A model generated the notes under the pieces. That model was not told where the DNA came from, did not search any database, and saw only the letters and a list, made by a program, of their open reading frames with translations. From NCBI GenBank assembly GCA_035503715.1, contig DATJTE010000137.1, positions 1 to 64,000 on the forward strand: DNA of 64,000 bases, read 5' to 3'. Numbering within the stretch: position 1 is the stretch's first letter; each line of letters starts with the position of its first letter. The stretch comes from OAS926 sp035503715. Lineage in GTDB: Bacteria > Pseudomonadota > Alphaproteobacteria > Rhizobiales > Rhizobiaceae. Positions 53,284 through 62,158 of the stretch are shown here, one piece after another. The position numbers and the translations under genes were made by a program.

Positions 53284-54972
53284 ATGACCCTCGACGCCAT
53301 CACGCTCTCCGTCATCCAGGCCGCGCTCCAGCAGACCTGTGACGAGATGGACCTAGCCTTCTCACGCGCCGCATTCTCGCCGGTGATTGCCGAAGCGAAC
53401 GACCGCTCCGACGGCATCTACTCGGCAGTCGACGGCTCGCTGATCGCGCAGGGCGCCGGCGGGCTGCCGGTGTTCGTCGGCGTCATGCAATATTCGACGA
53501 AGACGATCATCGAGATGATTGCCGCGGGGCGCTGCCTGCCGCCGGAAGACGGCGACATCTACATCGTCAACGACCCATACCTCGGCGGCACGCATCTGAT
53601 GGACGTGCGCTTCGCCAAGCCGGTCTACCGAAACGGCAAGCTGTTCTGCTGGCTCTCCAATACAGGTCACTGGCCTGACATTGGCGGCGCGGTGCCTGGC
53701 GGCTTTTCCGCATCGGCCACCGCGGTGGAGCAGGAGGGGTTGCGGCTGCCGCCGGTGAAGCTTTTCAAGAAGGGCGAACTCGATCCGGAAATCTACGCCA
53801 TCATCACGTCCAACATCCGCGTTGCCGACCAGCGCATCGGCGACATCAAGGCGCAGGCCGCCGCGCTGATGGTCGGCGAAGAGCGCCTTGCCGCGATCCT
53901 TGATCGCTATGGCGACGAAACAGTGCTCGCCGCGATCGAAGAATTGCGCCGGCGTGCCGCACAGCAGATGCGCGCCAACATCGCCCGCATCGCGGACGGG
54001 ACCTATCGCTCGAAGGCGTTTGTCGATTCCGACGGCGTGGTCGATGCGCCGCTGACGATCGCACTGTCCGTCGAGAAGACCGGCGACACGCTCACCTTCG
54101 ATTTTTCCGAATCCTCGCCGCCGTGCCAGGGGCCGATGAACAGCGTGCTCGCCACAACGCTGTCCTCCGTCTATCTCGCAATGCGCCATATATTTCCCGA
54201 TGTGCCGATCAGCGCCGGCGCGTTTGAGCCGGTGATCGTCAAGCGGCCGGAAGGCACATTTCTCGACGCGAAATATCCACGGCCGGTGTCGGGCTGCGCT
54301 GCGGAGGTGTCGCAGCGCATCGCCGAGTCGGTGTTCGCGGCAATCGTGCAGGCGCTGCCCGACGAGGTGACTGCCGCGCCCGCCGGCTCTTCGGGCAATT
54401 TCGCGCTCGGCGGGCACGACCCGGCGCGCGGGCGCGACTTCGTCATGTACCAGATCTCAGGCGGCGGTTATGGCGGCAATGCCGATCATGACGGGCTGAC
54501 CAATGGCTGCTCGACCATCGGCATTTCAAAATCGCCCCCCGTCGAGGTGATGGAGCAGGCCTATCCTGTGCTCTACCGGCGTTACGCGCTGCGCGAAGGT
54601 TCAGGTGGCGCGGGTAAACAGCGCGGCGGCTTCGGACTGCACTACGATGTCGAACTGCTGCGCGGTGAGGCACGCGCCTCCTTCGTCATGGATCACGGCC
54701 GGTTTGGGCCGCAGGGCGCGCTCGGCGGCCGCGACGGGCTCGTCAATTCCGTCACCGTCTGGCGGGATGGCAAGGCGCATGTGCCACCGCATCTTTCCAA
54801 GGAGCAGGACATTCCGCTGAAGGCCGGCGATCGCGTTGAGGTCGGCACGCCGGGTGGCGGCGGTTACGGCAATCCGAAAGAGCGCGACGCGGCGCTGGTC
54901 AGGCGTGACGTTGAGATGGGATATTACACGGCGGCGCAGGCGGAAGAGATGTTCGGCGTCCACACCAGCTAG
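53284..54972 (+). CDS. Hydantoinase/oxoprolinase subunit B (HyuB-like)
   Basis: The 562-residue partner of HyuA. Family marks are IVNDPYLGGTHLMDVRF, WLSNTGHWPDIGG, and the Gly-rich C-terminal end GTPGGGGYGNPKERD. AGGAAGG 5 bases before ATG 53284 makes this the preferred start. ATG 53251 (TAATG overlap with hyuA) would add 11 residues. It ends tail to tail with the MarR gene in CTAG. The pair may supply a ring-opening step for the nearby N-heterocycle operon, by position only. Confidence 0.9.
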   Translation: MTLDAITLSVIQAALQQTCDEMDLAFSRAAFSPVIAEANDRSDGIYSAVDGSLIAQGAGGLPVFVGVMQYSTKTIIEMIAAGRCLPPEDGDIYIVNDPYLGGTHLMDVRFAKPVYRNGKLFCWLSNTGHWPDIGGAVPGGFSASATAVEQEGLRLPPVKLFKKGELDPEIYAIITSNIRVADQRIGDIKAQAAALMVGEERLAAILDRYGDETVLAAIEELRRRAAQQMRANIARIADGTYRSKAFVDSDGVVDAPLTIALSVEKTGDTLTFDFSESSPPCQGPMNSVLATTLSSVYLAMRHIFPDVPISAGAFEPVIVKRPEGTFLDAKYPRPVSGCAAEVSQRIAESVFAAIVQALPDEVTAAPAGSSGNFALGGHDPARGRDFVMYQISGGGYGGNADHDGLTNGCSTIGISKSPPVEVMEQAYPVLYRRYALREGSGGAGKQRGGFGLHYDVELLRGEARASFVMDHGRFGPQGALGGRDGLVNSVTVWRDGKAHVPPHLSKEQDIPLKAGDRVEVGTPGGGGYGNPKERDAALVRRDVEMGYYTAAQAEEMFGVHTS

Positions 54973-55424
54973 GCAACCTTCGCCAGCAGGCGAAGGAACT
55001 GCTGCACTTCCTTGGCGGACAGGGGCGACAGCGTTTCTTCGGTGATCTCCTGCGCGAGCGCGATCAGCTTCTCCAGCGCCTGGCGACCTTCTGCGGTCAG
55101 GCTCACCATCAGCCGGCGCTTGTCCTGTTCATGCTTCGACAGATCGACGTAGCCGCGCGCTTTCAGGCGATCGATGACGCCCTTGATCGTGGCGGCGTCC
55201 ATGGCGACCAGCGTGCCGAGCTGGTTCTGCGATGTCTCGCCGACATCGGCGAGTTTTGCCAGCGCGGCGAATTGCGGCGGCGTCAGGTCGGTGATTTTCG
55301 ACGCGAAGATCGCGACGTGGCGCTGATGCGCCTTGCGCAGGATGAAGCCTACCTGTTCCTGCAGCCGATAGCTCTCATCCGGCTCGGCTTCGACAAGCTT
55401 CAGCAGGTTTTCCTCGCCTGTCAT
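54969..55424 (-). CDS. MarR-family transcriptional regulator
   Basis: A 151-residue winged-helix regulator. The recognition region is QNQLGTLVAMDAATIKGVIDRL, followed by the wing SKHEQDKRRLMVSLT. MarR proteins usually repress catabolic operons until an aromatic acid or similar ligand binds. It is the last gene of the six-gene minus-strand operon and the likely local controller. A palindromic region near 62030-62054 upstream of the operon is its candidate target. Confidence 0.92.
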   Translation of the reverse strand: MTGEENLLKLVEAEPDESYRLQEQVGFILRKAHQRHVAIFASKITDLTPPQFAALAKLADVGETSQNQLGTLVAMDAATIKGVIDRLKARGYVDLSKHEQDKRRLMVSLTAEGRQALEKLIALAQEITEETLSPLSAKEVQQFLRLLAKVA

Positions 55425-55437
55425 AGCACAGCACTCA

Positions 55438-56022
55438 CTATCTTTGGCCGTCCCCGACCTTGATGTCCTTTGCTTCCAACCCACCCATGCGGCTGTGGAT
55501 GCGGCCACCGCATGCCATGGCGAGGCAGAACAGAATCTCATTCGGCCTCGGGCCATCCGGGCACGAGACCGTCATCGCGTCGAAATGGCTGCGTACATAG
55601 GCAGCGTTGATATGGCCGAGTGGGATGTCGAGGCTCGTTTCGAGGCCGCCGACCTTCATTGCCGAGGGCACAATCGCCTTCGCCTGGCCGAGCCGCTCGC
55701 GCATCGCATATCCGCCCGGTACATGCCAGAGCGCGCCATGCTCCAGCTCGCCATCAATGCCAACGATCGCGCCTTTGCCATAACCGTCGATCGCCTTGAG
55801 GTCGCCGCCGAGCGCCGAAATCATGCGATCAGTCAGCATCAGGCCGAGCGGCTTCAGGTCGTCCATCGCGGGCTGAACGTTTTCCTCGTAGCGGCCCGCG
55901 AAGGGGTTTTTGACCAGCGCCATCGCCGCCACGCGCCGGCGCGGCGCGTCCGCCGGCCCGCCACCGTCATGCGCAATTTCCTCGACCAGGATCGAGATTT
56001 TTCGGATCGGGAAATCAGGCAT
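55438..56022 (-). CDS. DUF1185 (AA_synth) family protein
   Basis: A 194-residue protein of the DUF1185/amino-acid-synthesis family. Characteristic phrases are RKISILVEEIAHDGG, NPFAGRYEENVQPAM, YGKGAIVGIDGELEHGAL and GHINAAYVRSHFDAM. Crystal structures exist for the family, but its reaction is not established. It lies between the MarR and UPF0280 genes, overlapping the latter by 8 bases. Its fixed place in an N-heterocycle operon suggests a hydrolytic or isomerising step on a ring-derived acid or amide. Confidence 0.88.
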   Translation of the reverse strand: MPDFPIRKISILVEEIAHDGGGPADAPRRRVAAMALVKNPFAGRYEENVQPAMDDLKPLGLMLTDRMISALGGDLKAIDGYGKGAIVGIDGELEHGALWHVPGGYAMRERLGQAKAIVPSAMKVGGLETSLDIPLGHINAAYVRSHFDAMTVSCPDGPRPNEILFCLAMACGGRIHSRMGGLEAKDIKVGDGQR

Positions 56023-56878
56023 ATGCGAGTTCTCGTTTCGAGATGGAAATGGGACCGCCGACACGGCTCTCGCCGGACAGGAAAAGCGCTGAGGCTACGA
56101 TCAGGCCGCGCTTGCGCAATTGATCGGCAGCGGCGAGCCCCGCATCGAGCGCGCGATTGATTTCGGATCGAGATAGCGCGCCGACGCCGGTCGTTGCCAG
56201 TCGCGGGCCAAGATCGCTGTCCGGCGCAAGCTCAGCTGCGGGAGTACGCCTAATTGCGGAATGACCCGGCAGGTCGACTGCATTGGCGATGATCGTCGCG
56301 GCGGCATCGGCAGCAGCAGCACTCTCGGCAAGCACCGTCACCGCATCCGCAATGCCGAGCGAAAAACTGCGCCCGCGCCAGCCACTGGTTGCTATACCGC
56401 GGATGGAATCACCGGCGTGAATCTCGACGCGGTCGGAGAGGCCGTGACCGGTGTCAGCGATCGCCGCCTTGATCGACTGGCCCGGCGCGATATAGAGCGC
56501 GATGTCGCCGCCGTCATTGACGTAAGCCTTGTCGAGTTTACGATCTGCGACCATCGCCGCCAGCATCTCGTCGGCCACTGCACCCGCGACTGCCGCCATG
56601 GGTGTGATGAAGACGGACGCATGTTTCGATACAGCGGCTTCCATGCGCCGCGCGGTCGGGCCAGAGAACACGCGCGGTTCAAGCTTCGCCGGTCGCCGCA
56701 GCTCGGTCAGCTCTTCTACAAGTTCGCCGAGGATCGTCTGGAAGCGCGCAGCCGCCTGTCGGTAGGCGGCCTGACGCTCGCCTTCATCGCCGAAGGCCTC
56801 GACGATCAAGTCGATCGGCCCATGGTTCATGTGCAGACGGCGGCCGTCCGGCAGCCAGGAGATCCGCGGTCCGGTCAT
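56015..56878 (-). CDS. UPF0280 family (ApbE-like fold) protein
   Basis: A 287-residue protein of UPF0280, distantly related to ApbE flavin transferases. Segments VSKHASVFITPMAAVAGAVADEM, YVNDGGDIALYI and GIATSGWRGRSFSLGIADAVTV are family marks. ApbE relatives attach FMN to Thr/Ser of target proteins, so this one might flavinylate a partner in the operon. That is a guess from fold only. ATGA overlap with the upstream reductase-like gene. Confidence 0.88.
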   Translation of the reverse strand: MTGPRISWLPDGRRLHMNHGPIDLIVEAFGDEGERQAAYRQAAARFQTILGELVEELTELRRPAKLEPRVFSGPTARRMEAAVSKHASVFITPMAAVAGAVADEMLAAMVADRKLDKAYVNDGGDIALYIAPGQSIKAAIADTGHGLSDRVEIHAGDSIRGIATSGWRGRSFSLGIADAVTVLAESAAAADAAATIIANAVDLPGHSAIRRTPAAELAPDSDLGPRLATTGVGALSRSEINRALDAGLAAADQLRKRGLIVASALFLSGESRVGGPISISKRELAYA

Positions 56879-58398
56879 GACGGCACGCGGTAGAGCTGCT
56901 GCAGCGGCGGCCAGATATTGCCAGAGGGCGGTATGCCGAGGCGGCGCTCGTTCAGATATTCGCCACCACGCGCCAGCACATCGCCGACGCTGCGCACCTC
57001 ATCCATATGGCCGCCGAGGCAGCGGTAATCATCCAGCCGCAGCGTGAATTCGATCGGCGCGACAAGTGCGGGCGTCGGCACGTAGCCGAACGAATTGTCC
57101 GGCGTGCGCATAACATCGACCATGATTGTTATGCCGCCACCCGGCCAGACATAGGCCGGCGCGCCGCCGACCGTGACATAGGTCTTCAGGCCCTGCACCG
57201 AGCGCGTGAGATTGACCGGGTTTTCCGTCACGCCGGCGCGCAGCGAACCCCCCGCACCGCCCATGAACAGCACCGTGCAGAGCGCCGGTTCGCAATTGTC
57301 CTCGATCAGCCCAACTGATTTGCGCAGCCGTTCCGGGAACGGCTTTTCGGCAGGTTTCAGATTTTCGTCGAGTTCGTAATAGGCGAACTGCTCGCCGGTC
57401 GTGGAGACCATCAGCAGCGACAGGCCCGGCCGCGCGCCTTTCTTAACGTTCCAGTCGCCAAGGATCGCCAGCGGATCGGAGATCGCCGTGCCTCCCCAGC
57501 CGAGTCCCGGCTCCGACACCTTGAAGTAGCGGCCGGGCGTCGAGCGTCGGCCCAGAATTTTGATGCCAGTGTCTTCCCAGCCGAGCACCTTGCCGGCCTG
57601 ATGCTCCGACACGACGCCGGTGATGTGATCGTCCACCACGACGACCTCGTCCACCAGCCCGCGCCATTGCGATGCGAACATGCCGATCGTCGCCGAGCCG
57701 CAACCGACGCGCATGCGATGCTCGACCTTGCCGTCGATGATCGGCGCCTTGCCAGCTTCGACTACAACCGTCCCGCCGCCATCGATGGTCAGCTCCACGG
57801 GCTTCTTGTTGCAGAGGTTCATCAGCGCGTCGCAGGTGGCGCGGCCTTCCTGCTTAGAACCGCCCGTCAGGTGATGCACGCCGCCGAGCGACAGCATCTG
57901 CGAGCCGTATTCGCCGGTGGTCACATGGCCGATCGCTTCGCCTTCGGAACGCACGGTTGCGGCTTCAGGCCCGAGGTGGCGGTCCGTGTCGATCTTCACC
58001 TTGACGCCGCAATAGCTGAAGATGCCTTCGGTCACGACCGTGACGAGGTCGACGCCTTCGACCTCCTGGCTGACGATGAACGGGGCAGGCTTGTAGTCCG
58101 GATAGGTCGTGCCGGCGCCAATCGCGGTGACGAAGCGCTTCGATGTATTGACCGGATTTCCGTCCCACGCCTCGCCCTCGAATGGCACCAGCGGTGCGCC
58201 GGACTGACCAGCGTGCTCCAGCACGACCAGCGGATCGAGCCGAACGATCTTGCCACCGATATTGCCGTAGCGGTCGCAAGCGCCCGAGCGGCCGTCGGCG
58301 ATGTAGCACATGACAGGGCAGGCATCGCAGCGGATCTTTTCCGCGACCTGCTTCTCGCCCGAATCGTGCGTGTCGAAACGTTCGGAGAGTTCGCTCAT
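56875..58398 (-). CDS. 6-hydroxynicotinate reductase-like Fe-S protein
   Basis: A 507-residue protein that I assign to the 6-hydroxynicotinate reductase family. Cys24, Cys27, Cys31 and Cys41 (RCDACPVMCYIADGRSGAC) look like Fe-S ligands near the N-terminus. The body has Gly-rich segments (GGGTVVVEAGKAPIIDGK, VGGAPAYVWPGGGITIM) and the phrase MGGAGGSLRAGVTENP. In the Eubacterium barkeri pathway this enzyme reduces 6-hydroxynicotinate to 1,4,5,6-tetrahydro-6-oxonicotinate. ATGA overlaps on both sides tie it to the molybdenum hydroxylase and UPF0280. The substrate here could be a related ring. Confidence 0.85.
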   Translation of the reverse strand: MSELSERFDTHDSGEKQVAEKIRCDACPVMCYIADGRSGACDRYGNIGGKIVRLDPLVVLEHAGQSGAPLVPFEGEAWDGNPVNTSKRFVTAIGAGTTYPDYKPAPFIVSQEVEGVDLVTVVTEGIFSYCGVKVKIDTDRHLGPEAATVRSEGEAIGHVTTGEYGSQMLSLGGVHHLTGGSKQEGRATCDALMNLCNKKPVELTIDGGGTVVVEAGKAPIIDGKVEHRMRVGCGSATIGMFASQWRGLVDEVVVVDDHITGVVSEHQAGKVLGWEDTGIKILGRRSTPGRYFKVSEPGLGWGGTAISDPLAILGDWNVKKGARPGLSLLMVSTTGEQFAYYELDENLKPAEKPFPERLRKSVGLIEDNCEPALCTVLFMGGAGGSLRAGVTENPVNLTRSVQGLKTYVTVGGAPAYVWPGGGITIMVDVMRTPDNSFGYVPTPALVAPIEFTLRLDDYRCLGGHMDEVRSVGDVLARGGEYLNERRLGIPPSGNIWPPLQQLYRVPS

Positions 58399-61148
58399 CG
58401 CGCTGCCTCCGCTTGCCTGATCGCTTCAAGCACGCGCGTCGGCGTCGCGGGCACTTTCGTCACCAGCACGCCGGTGGCGTGGCGGATCGCGTTGAGGATC
58501 GCCGGCGCGGTCGGGATCAGCACATGCTCGCCAAGGCCTTTCGCGCCGAACGGCCCTTCCGGATCAGGCACCTCGACGAGGATCGTCTCGATCGGGGGCA
58601 CGTCACCGATCGTCGGGATGAGATAGTCGTGCAGATTCTCCGTGCGGCCGGGAATGTATTCTTCCATCAGCGCCATGCCGATGCCCTGCGCGATGCCGCC
58701 TTCGATCTGACCCTCGGCAAGCAGAGGGTTGATGGCGCGGCCGACATCATGCGCGGCGGTGATCTTGATCAGCTTCACAGTGCCGAGCTTCACGTCGACC
58801 TCGAGTTCCGCGATCTGCGCGCCATAGCCGTAGACGGCGTAGGGCTTGCCCTGCCCCTTGGCGTCCAGCGCTTCCGTCGGCGGGTCGTAGCTCTCCTCCG
58901 CCGCAAACACATAGCCGTCGCCGTTCGCCGGTATACTCGTCAGGTCAAGGCGACGTATCGCATCCCCCTCGCGCACGATCAGGCAGGCCGACTCGAGCGC
59001 CAGCGTTGCCGCAGCCGAGACGTTGGCGGCGCGCAAGATCTGCTCGCGCAACACGCCGGCCGCTTTCTCAGCCGCCTTGCCGGAGACGTAGGTCTGGCGC
59101 GATGCAGACGTCTTGCCGGCGTCAGGCGTAATGGCGGTGTCAGCGCCCTTCAACTCGAATGCCGACAGTGGCAGGCCGAGCGCGTCCGCGGCGATCTGCG
59201 TGATAACCGTGTTCGAACCCTGGCCGATATCCACCGCGCCCTGGTGCAGAACGACCGCGCCGTGCGGCGAGATGCCGATCTTCATGGTCGAGGGGTTGGG
59301 CAGCGAGGTGTTGCCGCAACCATACCAGCATGAGGCAATGCCGACGCCACGCCGCATGGTTTCGTGCGCCGCGTTGAACGCCTCCGCATCGGCAAGCGCG
59401 CGCTGCCAGTGCGGCGACAGCGCTTCAAGGCATTCGCGGATGCCGACGCCGCTTTCGAGATGCTGACCGGTGACGGTTCGGTCGCCATTCACAAGCGCGT
59501 TCTTAAGCCGAAAAGCCAAACGATCCATGCCGAGCTTTTCCGCCAGTTCATCATACAGTGTCTCCTGCATGATGGTGGCTTGCGGAACGCCGAAGCCGCG
59601 GAAAGCGCCGCCGTTCGGCGCGTTGGTGTGGATGGCGCGGCCTGCGGCACGGTAGTTCGGCGTCAGATAAGGGCCGGAAGCATGCACGGGCACGCGGTTC
59701 GCGACCGTCGGACCGAAGCTTGCATAGGGTCCCGTGTTGAACTCGCCGTCAAACACCATGCCGGTGATACGACCTTCAGCATCGCAGCCGATCGTCGCCT
59801 TCGTCGACGCCGGATGGCGCTTGGTGGTCGAGGTCATGGATTCGGTGCGGGTGTAAACGAGCGCCGCCGGCCGGCCGGTCTTCAGCGCAACAAGGCCAAT
59901 CAGCGGCTGCACAGAAACGTCGATCTTCGAGCCAAAGCCGCCGCCGGTCGCTGTCGGTATGATGCGCACCCTGTCGAGCGGGAGGCCAAGCACCGCGGCG
60001 GTGTCGTCGCGGTCGATATAGGCGGACTGCGTGCAGGCGCTGACCACCAGCGTGTCGCCCTCCATTCGCGCCCAGCCGGCCTCGGGCTCGATATAGGCGT
60101 GCTCGACAAAGGAGGTCTCGAACGAGCCGGATACGGTGTGCGCCGCTTGCGCCAGGGCCTGTTCCGGCGCGCCGCGCTCGACGAGGCCCTGCGTCAGCAG
60201 ATTGCCGGGCCGGCTGGCGTGAAGCAGTACGGCGCCAGGCGCCCTTGCCGCATCCGGCGTCAGCGCGTGCGGCAGCTCCTTCCAGTCGATCGGGAAGCCT
60301 GCAAGGTCGAGATCGGCGATCGCCTCACGCTCTCCGGCGACAAGCGCGACCGCCTCGCCTCTGAACCGCGCTTCGCCCTCGGCCAGCGCGGGCTGATCCG
60401 CGAAGGCCGGAATGACGCCGAAGCGATTGGACCCCGGCACATCGGCGGCGGTGAAGACCGCGGCGATGCCGGGATGTGCATTCACAAACCCGACGAGATC
60501 ACCGAACGAGAACTGCGCACGATGGTAAGGCGAGCGCACGACCAGCACCCGCAAGGCGTCGGCGGGGAGCGTGTCCGCGCCATACGCTTCCTGGCCATTG
60601 ACCTTCGGCACGCCGTCGAGCCGCACCGGCGACGCGCCCACCGCGGCGTTCGCAGCGGGCAAGCGGAAATCGAGGCCCGAGTTGCGGCCCGCGGCAGCCA
60701 TGACAGCGGCGATGATCTTGCGGTAGCCGGTGCAGCGGCAAAGCACGCCGCCAAGCGCATCGGCGACCTCGTCTTCGGTCGGATACGCGCTCTTCTCCAA
60801 CAGCGCTGTCGCGGAAACGAGCAGGCCCGGCGTGCAGATGCCACACTGTGCCGCGCCATGTTCGAGGAACGAGGCCTGCAGCGCCGAGATATGACCGTTG
60901 GCAAGGCCTTCGACTGTCCGGACTTTTGTGCCGGATGCGCTTGCCGCCTGGACAAGGCAGGCGCAGACCGGCTCATCATCCATCAGGATGGTGCATGCGC
61001 CGCAATCGCCGGCATCGCAACCAACCTTGGTCCCGGTCAGGCCAAGGTCATCGCGCAGCACGGCCGAAAGACGCTGCACCGGGTGTACCAAGACCTCAAC
61101 CGATTTGCCGTTGACCTCGAAGCCGACCGTCTCGCGCTTCAGGCTCAT
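58395..61148 (-). CDS. Molybdenum hydroxylase, fused 2Fe-2S and molybdopterin subunits (xanthine dehydrogenase family)
   Basis: A 917-residue fusion. The N-terminal part carries two 2Fe-2S clusters: C44/C49/C52/C62-64 (GCDAGDCGACTIL) and C100/C103 with C135/C137 (GAAQCGICTPG, LCRCTGYRK). The molybdopterin domain runs from about 170, with TGGGFGSKID, GAFRGFGVPQA and the active-site Glu in GAKGLGEHVLIP. It would hydroxylate an N-heterocycle next to the ring nitrogen using water, for example nicotinate to 6-hydroxynicotinate. Electrons pass to the FAD subunit encoded immediately upstream. ATGA overlaps at both ends. Confidence 0.92.
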   Translation of the reverse strand: MSLKRETVGFEVNGKSVEVLVHPVQRLSAVLRDDLGLTGTKVGCDAGDCGACTILMDDEPVCACLVQAASASGTKVRTVEGLANGHISALQASFLEHGAAQCGICTPGLLVSATALLEKSAYPTEDEVADALGGVLCRCTGYRKIIAAVMAAAGRNSGLDFRLPAANAAVGASPVRLDGVPKVNGQEAYGADTLPADALRVLVVRSPYHRAQFSFGDLVGFVNAHPGIAAVFTAADVPGSNRFGVIPAFADQPALAEGEARFRGEAVALVAGEREAIADLDLAGFPIDWKELPHALTPDAARAPGAVLLHASRPGNLLTQGLVERGAPEQALAQAAHTVSGSFETSFVEHAYIEPEAGWARMEGDTLVVSACTQSAYIDRDDTAAVLGLPLDRVRIIPTATGGGFGSKIDVSVQPLIGLVALKTGRPAALVYTRTESMTSTTKRHPASTKATIGCDAEGRITGMVFDGEFNTGPYASFGPTVANRVPVHASGPYLTPNYRAAGRAIHTNAPNGGAFRGFGVPQATIMQETLYDELAEKLGMDRLAFRLKNALVNGDRTVTGQHLESGVGIRECLEALSPHWQRALADAEAFNAAHETMRRGVGIASCWYGCGNTSLPNPSTMKIGISPHGAVVLHQGAVDIGQGSNTVITQIAADALGLPLSAFELKGADTAITPDAGKTSASRQTYVSGKAAEKAAGVLREQILRAANVSAAATLALESACLIVREGDAIRRLDLTSIPANGDGYVFAAEESYDPPTEALDAKGQGKPYAVYGYGAQIAELEVDVKLGTVKLIKITAAHDVGRAINPLLAEGQIEGGIAQGIGMALMEEYIPGRTENLHDYLIPTIGDVPPIETILVEVPDPEGPFGAKGLGEHVLIPTAPAILNAIRHATGVLVTKVPATPTRVLEAIRQAEAAR

Positions 61149-62011
61149 GCTGCGAGCCCTTCCAGTTCTACGCGCGCCGCGATCGAGGAAGCGATCGCGC
61201 GGCGGACGATTTCCAGCGCCGCGCCGCGGCGGTAGTCGGCGCTGCCGCGAACATCGTCGATCGGCGAGAGCGCGGACAGATGTTCCGGCCGCGCCAGCGC
61301 CGCGAGCGTTTCGCCCGCGCGCGCACCCATCAATGTGTTCTCAAGCTCCGGCAAACGCTGCGCGACCGCGGAGCAGGCTCCGATGGCCGCCGCAGCGTCG
61401 CAGACATTTTCGGCAGCATCGATGTCGAGGCGAACCGCTACCATCGCGATAGAGATGACGAGATAACGTCGCGCCCCCAATTTCAAGAAAGTCGATGCGC
61501 CGGCAGTCGATTCCTTCGGAATGCGGATAGCGGTGAGCAATTCGCCCGGCTGGCGCGCGGTCTTGCGGTTGCCGAGGATGAACTCGCCAAGCGGCAGATA
61601 TCGCGTGCCCCCATGCGACCTCAATTCAACCTCGGCGTCGAGCACCAGAAGCGCCGGCACGCCATCCGCCGCCGGCGAGGCGTTGCAGAGATTGCCGGCG
61701 ACGGTCGCGCGATTCTGGATCTGGACCGAGCCGACCTCGCGCGCAGCCTGCTTCAAGGCCGTGAAGGCCGGCGCCAGAGTGGCGTTGACGATGTCCGTCC
61801 AGGTCGTGCGCGCGCCGATGACGATTTGCTCGCCTGTCTCGGAAATGCCGCGCAGCTCATCCAGCCGGTTGATGTCGAGAACGTTTCCGCGCAGCGGCTT
61901 TGCACCCAAAGCCGGGTAAAAATCCGTACCGCCAGCAAGGATACGCCACGCGTCCTCCCCGAGGAGGCTAAGCGCTTCGTCGACCGTTTCTGGTCTTGCG
62001 TAGCGAACCAT
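61145..62011 (-). CDS. Molybdenum hydroxylase FAD-binding subunit (CoxM/XdhB-like)
   Basis: A 288-residue FAD subunit. FAD-binding loops are WRILAGGTDFYPALG and NRATVAGNLCNASPAADG, as in CoxM and the middle subunit of xanthine dehydrogenase. The C-terminal domain (ADYRRGAALEIVRRAI) packs on the other subunits. It is the first gene of the six-gene operon and starts 147 bp from pncA, divergently. Confidence 0.93.
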   Translation of the reverse strand: MVRYARPETVDEALSLLGEDAWRILAGGTDFYPALGAKPLRGNVLDINRLDELRGISETGEQIVIGARTTWTDIVNATLAPAFTALKQAAREVGSVQIQNRATVAGNLCNASPAADGVPALLVLDAEVELRSHGGTRYLPLGEFILGNRKTARQPGELLTAIRIPKESTAGASTFLKLGARRYLVISIAMVAVRLDIDAAENVCDAAAAIGACSAVAQRLPELENTLMGARAGETLAALARPEHLSALSPIDDVRGSADYRRGAALEIVRRAIASSIAARVELEGLAA

Positions 62012-62029
62012 TTCCGCTTCCGGACCGGC

Positions 62030-62054
62030 GAATGAAATTCATTCGTACGCAAAT
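62030..62054. promoter_or_regulatory. Candidate MarR operator between the hydroxylase operon and pncA
   Basis: GAATG-AAATT-CATTC (62030-62044) is a perfect inverted repeat. It runs into ATTCGTACGCAAAT (62041-62054), centred on CGTACG. Both lie 20-45 bases upstream of the FAD-subunit start, where a MarR repressor of this operon would bind. They could also affect pncA, about 105 bp away. Confidence 0.5.
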
Positions 62055-62158
62055 GATATCAGCGCGGCCGGGGATGTCAAAGGCGGTTGCCGACAAAGCG
62101 GTTGACGCGACCGCCGATTTTCGCTGACGTGCCAGCGAGAAACCCCGGCGGAGGCAGA

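Noticed and set aside
59364..61235. A 623-codon plus-strand frame opposite the molybdenum hydroxylase
   Set aside because: The opposite strand encodes a complete enzyme with all cluster ligands; this frame shows no recognisable features.
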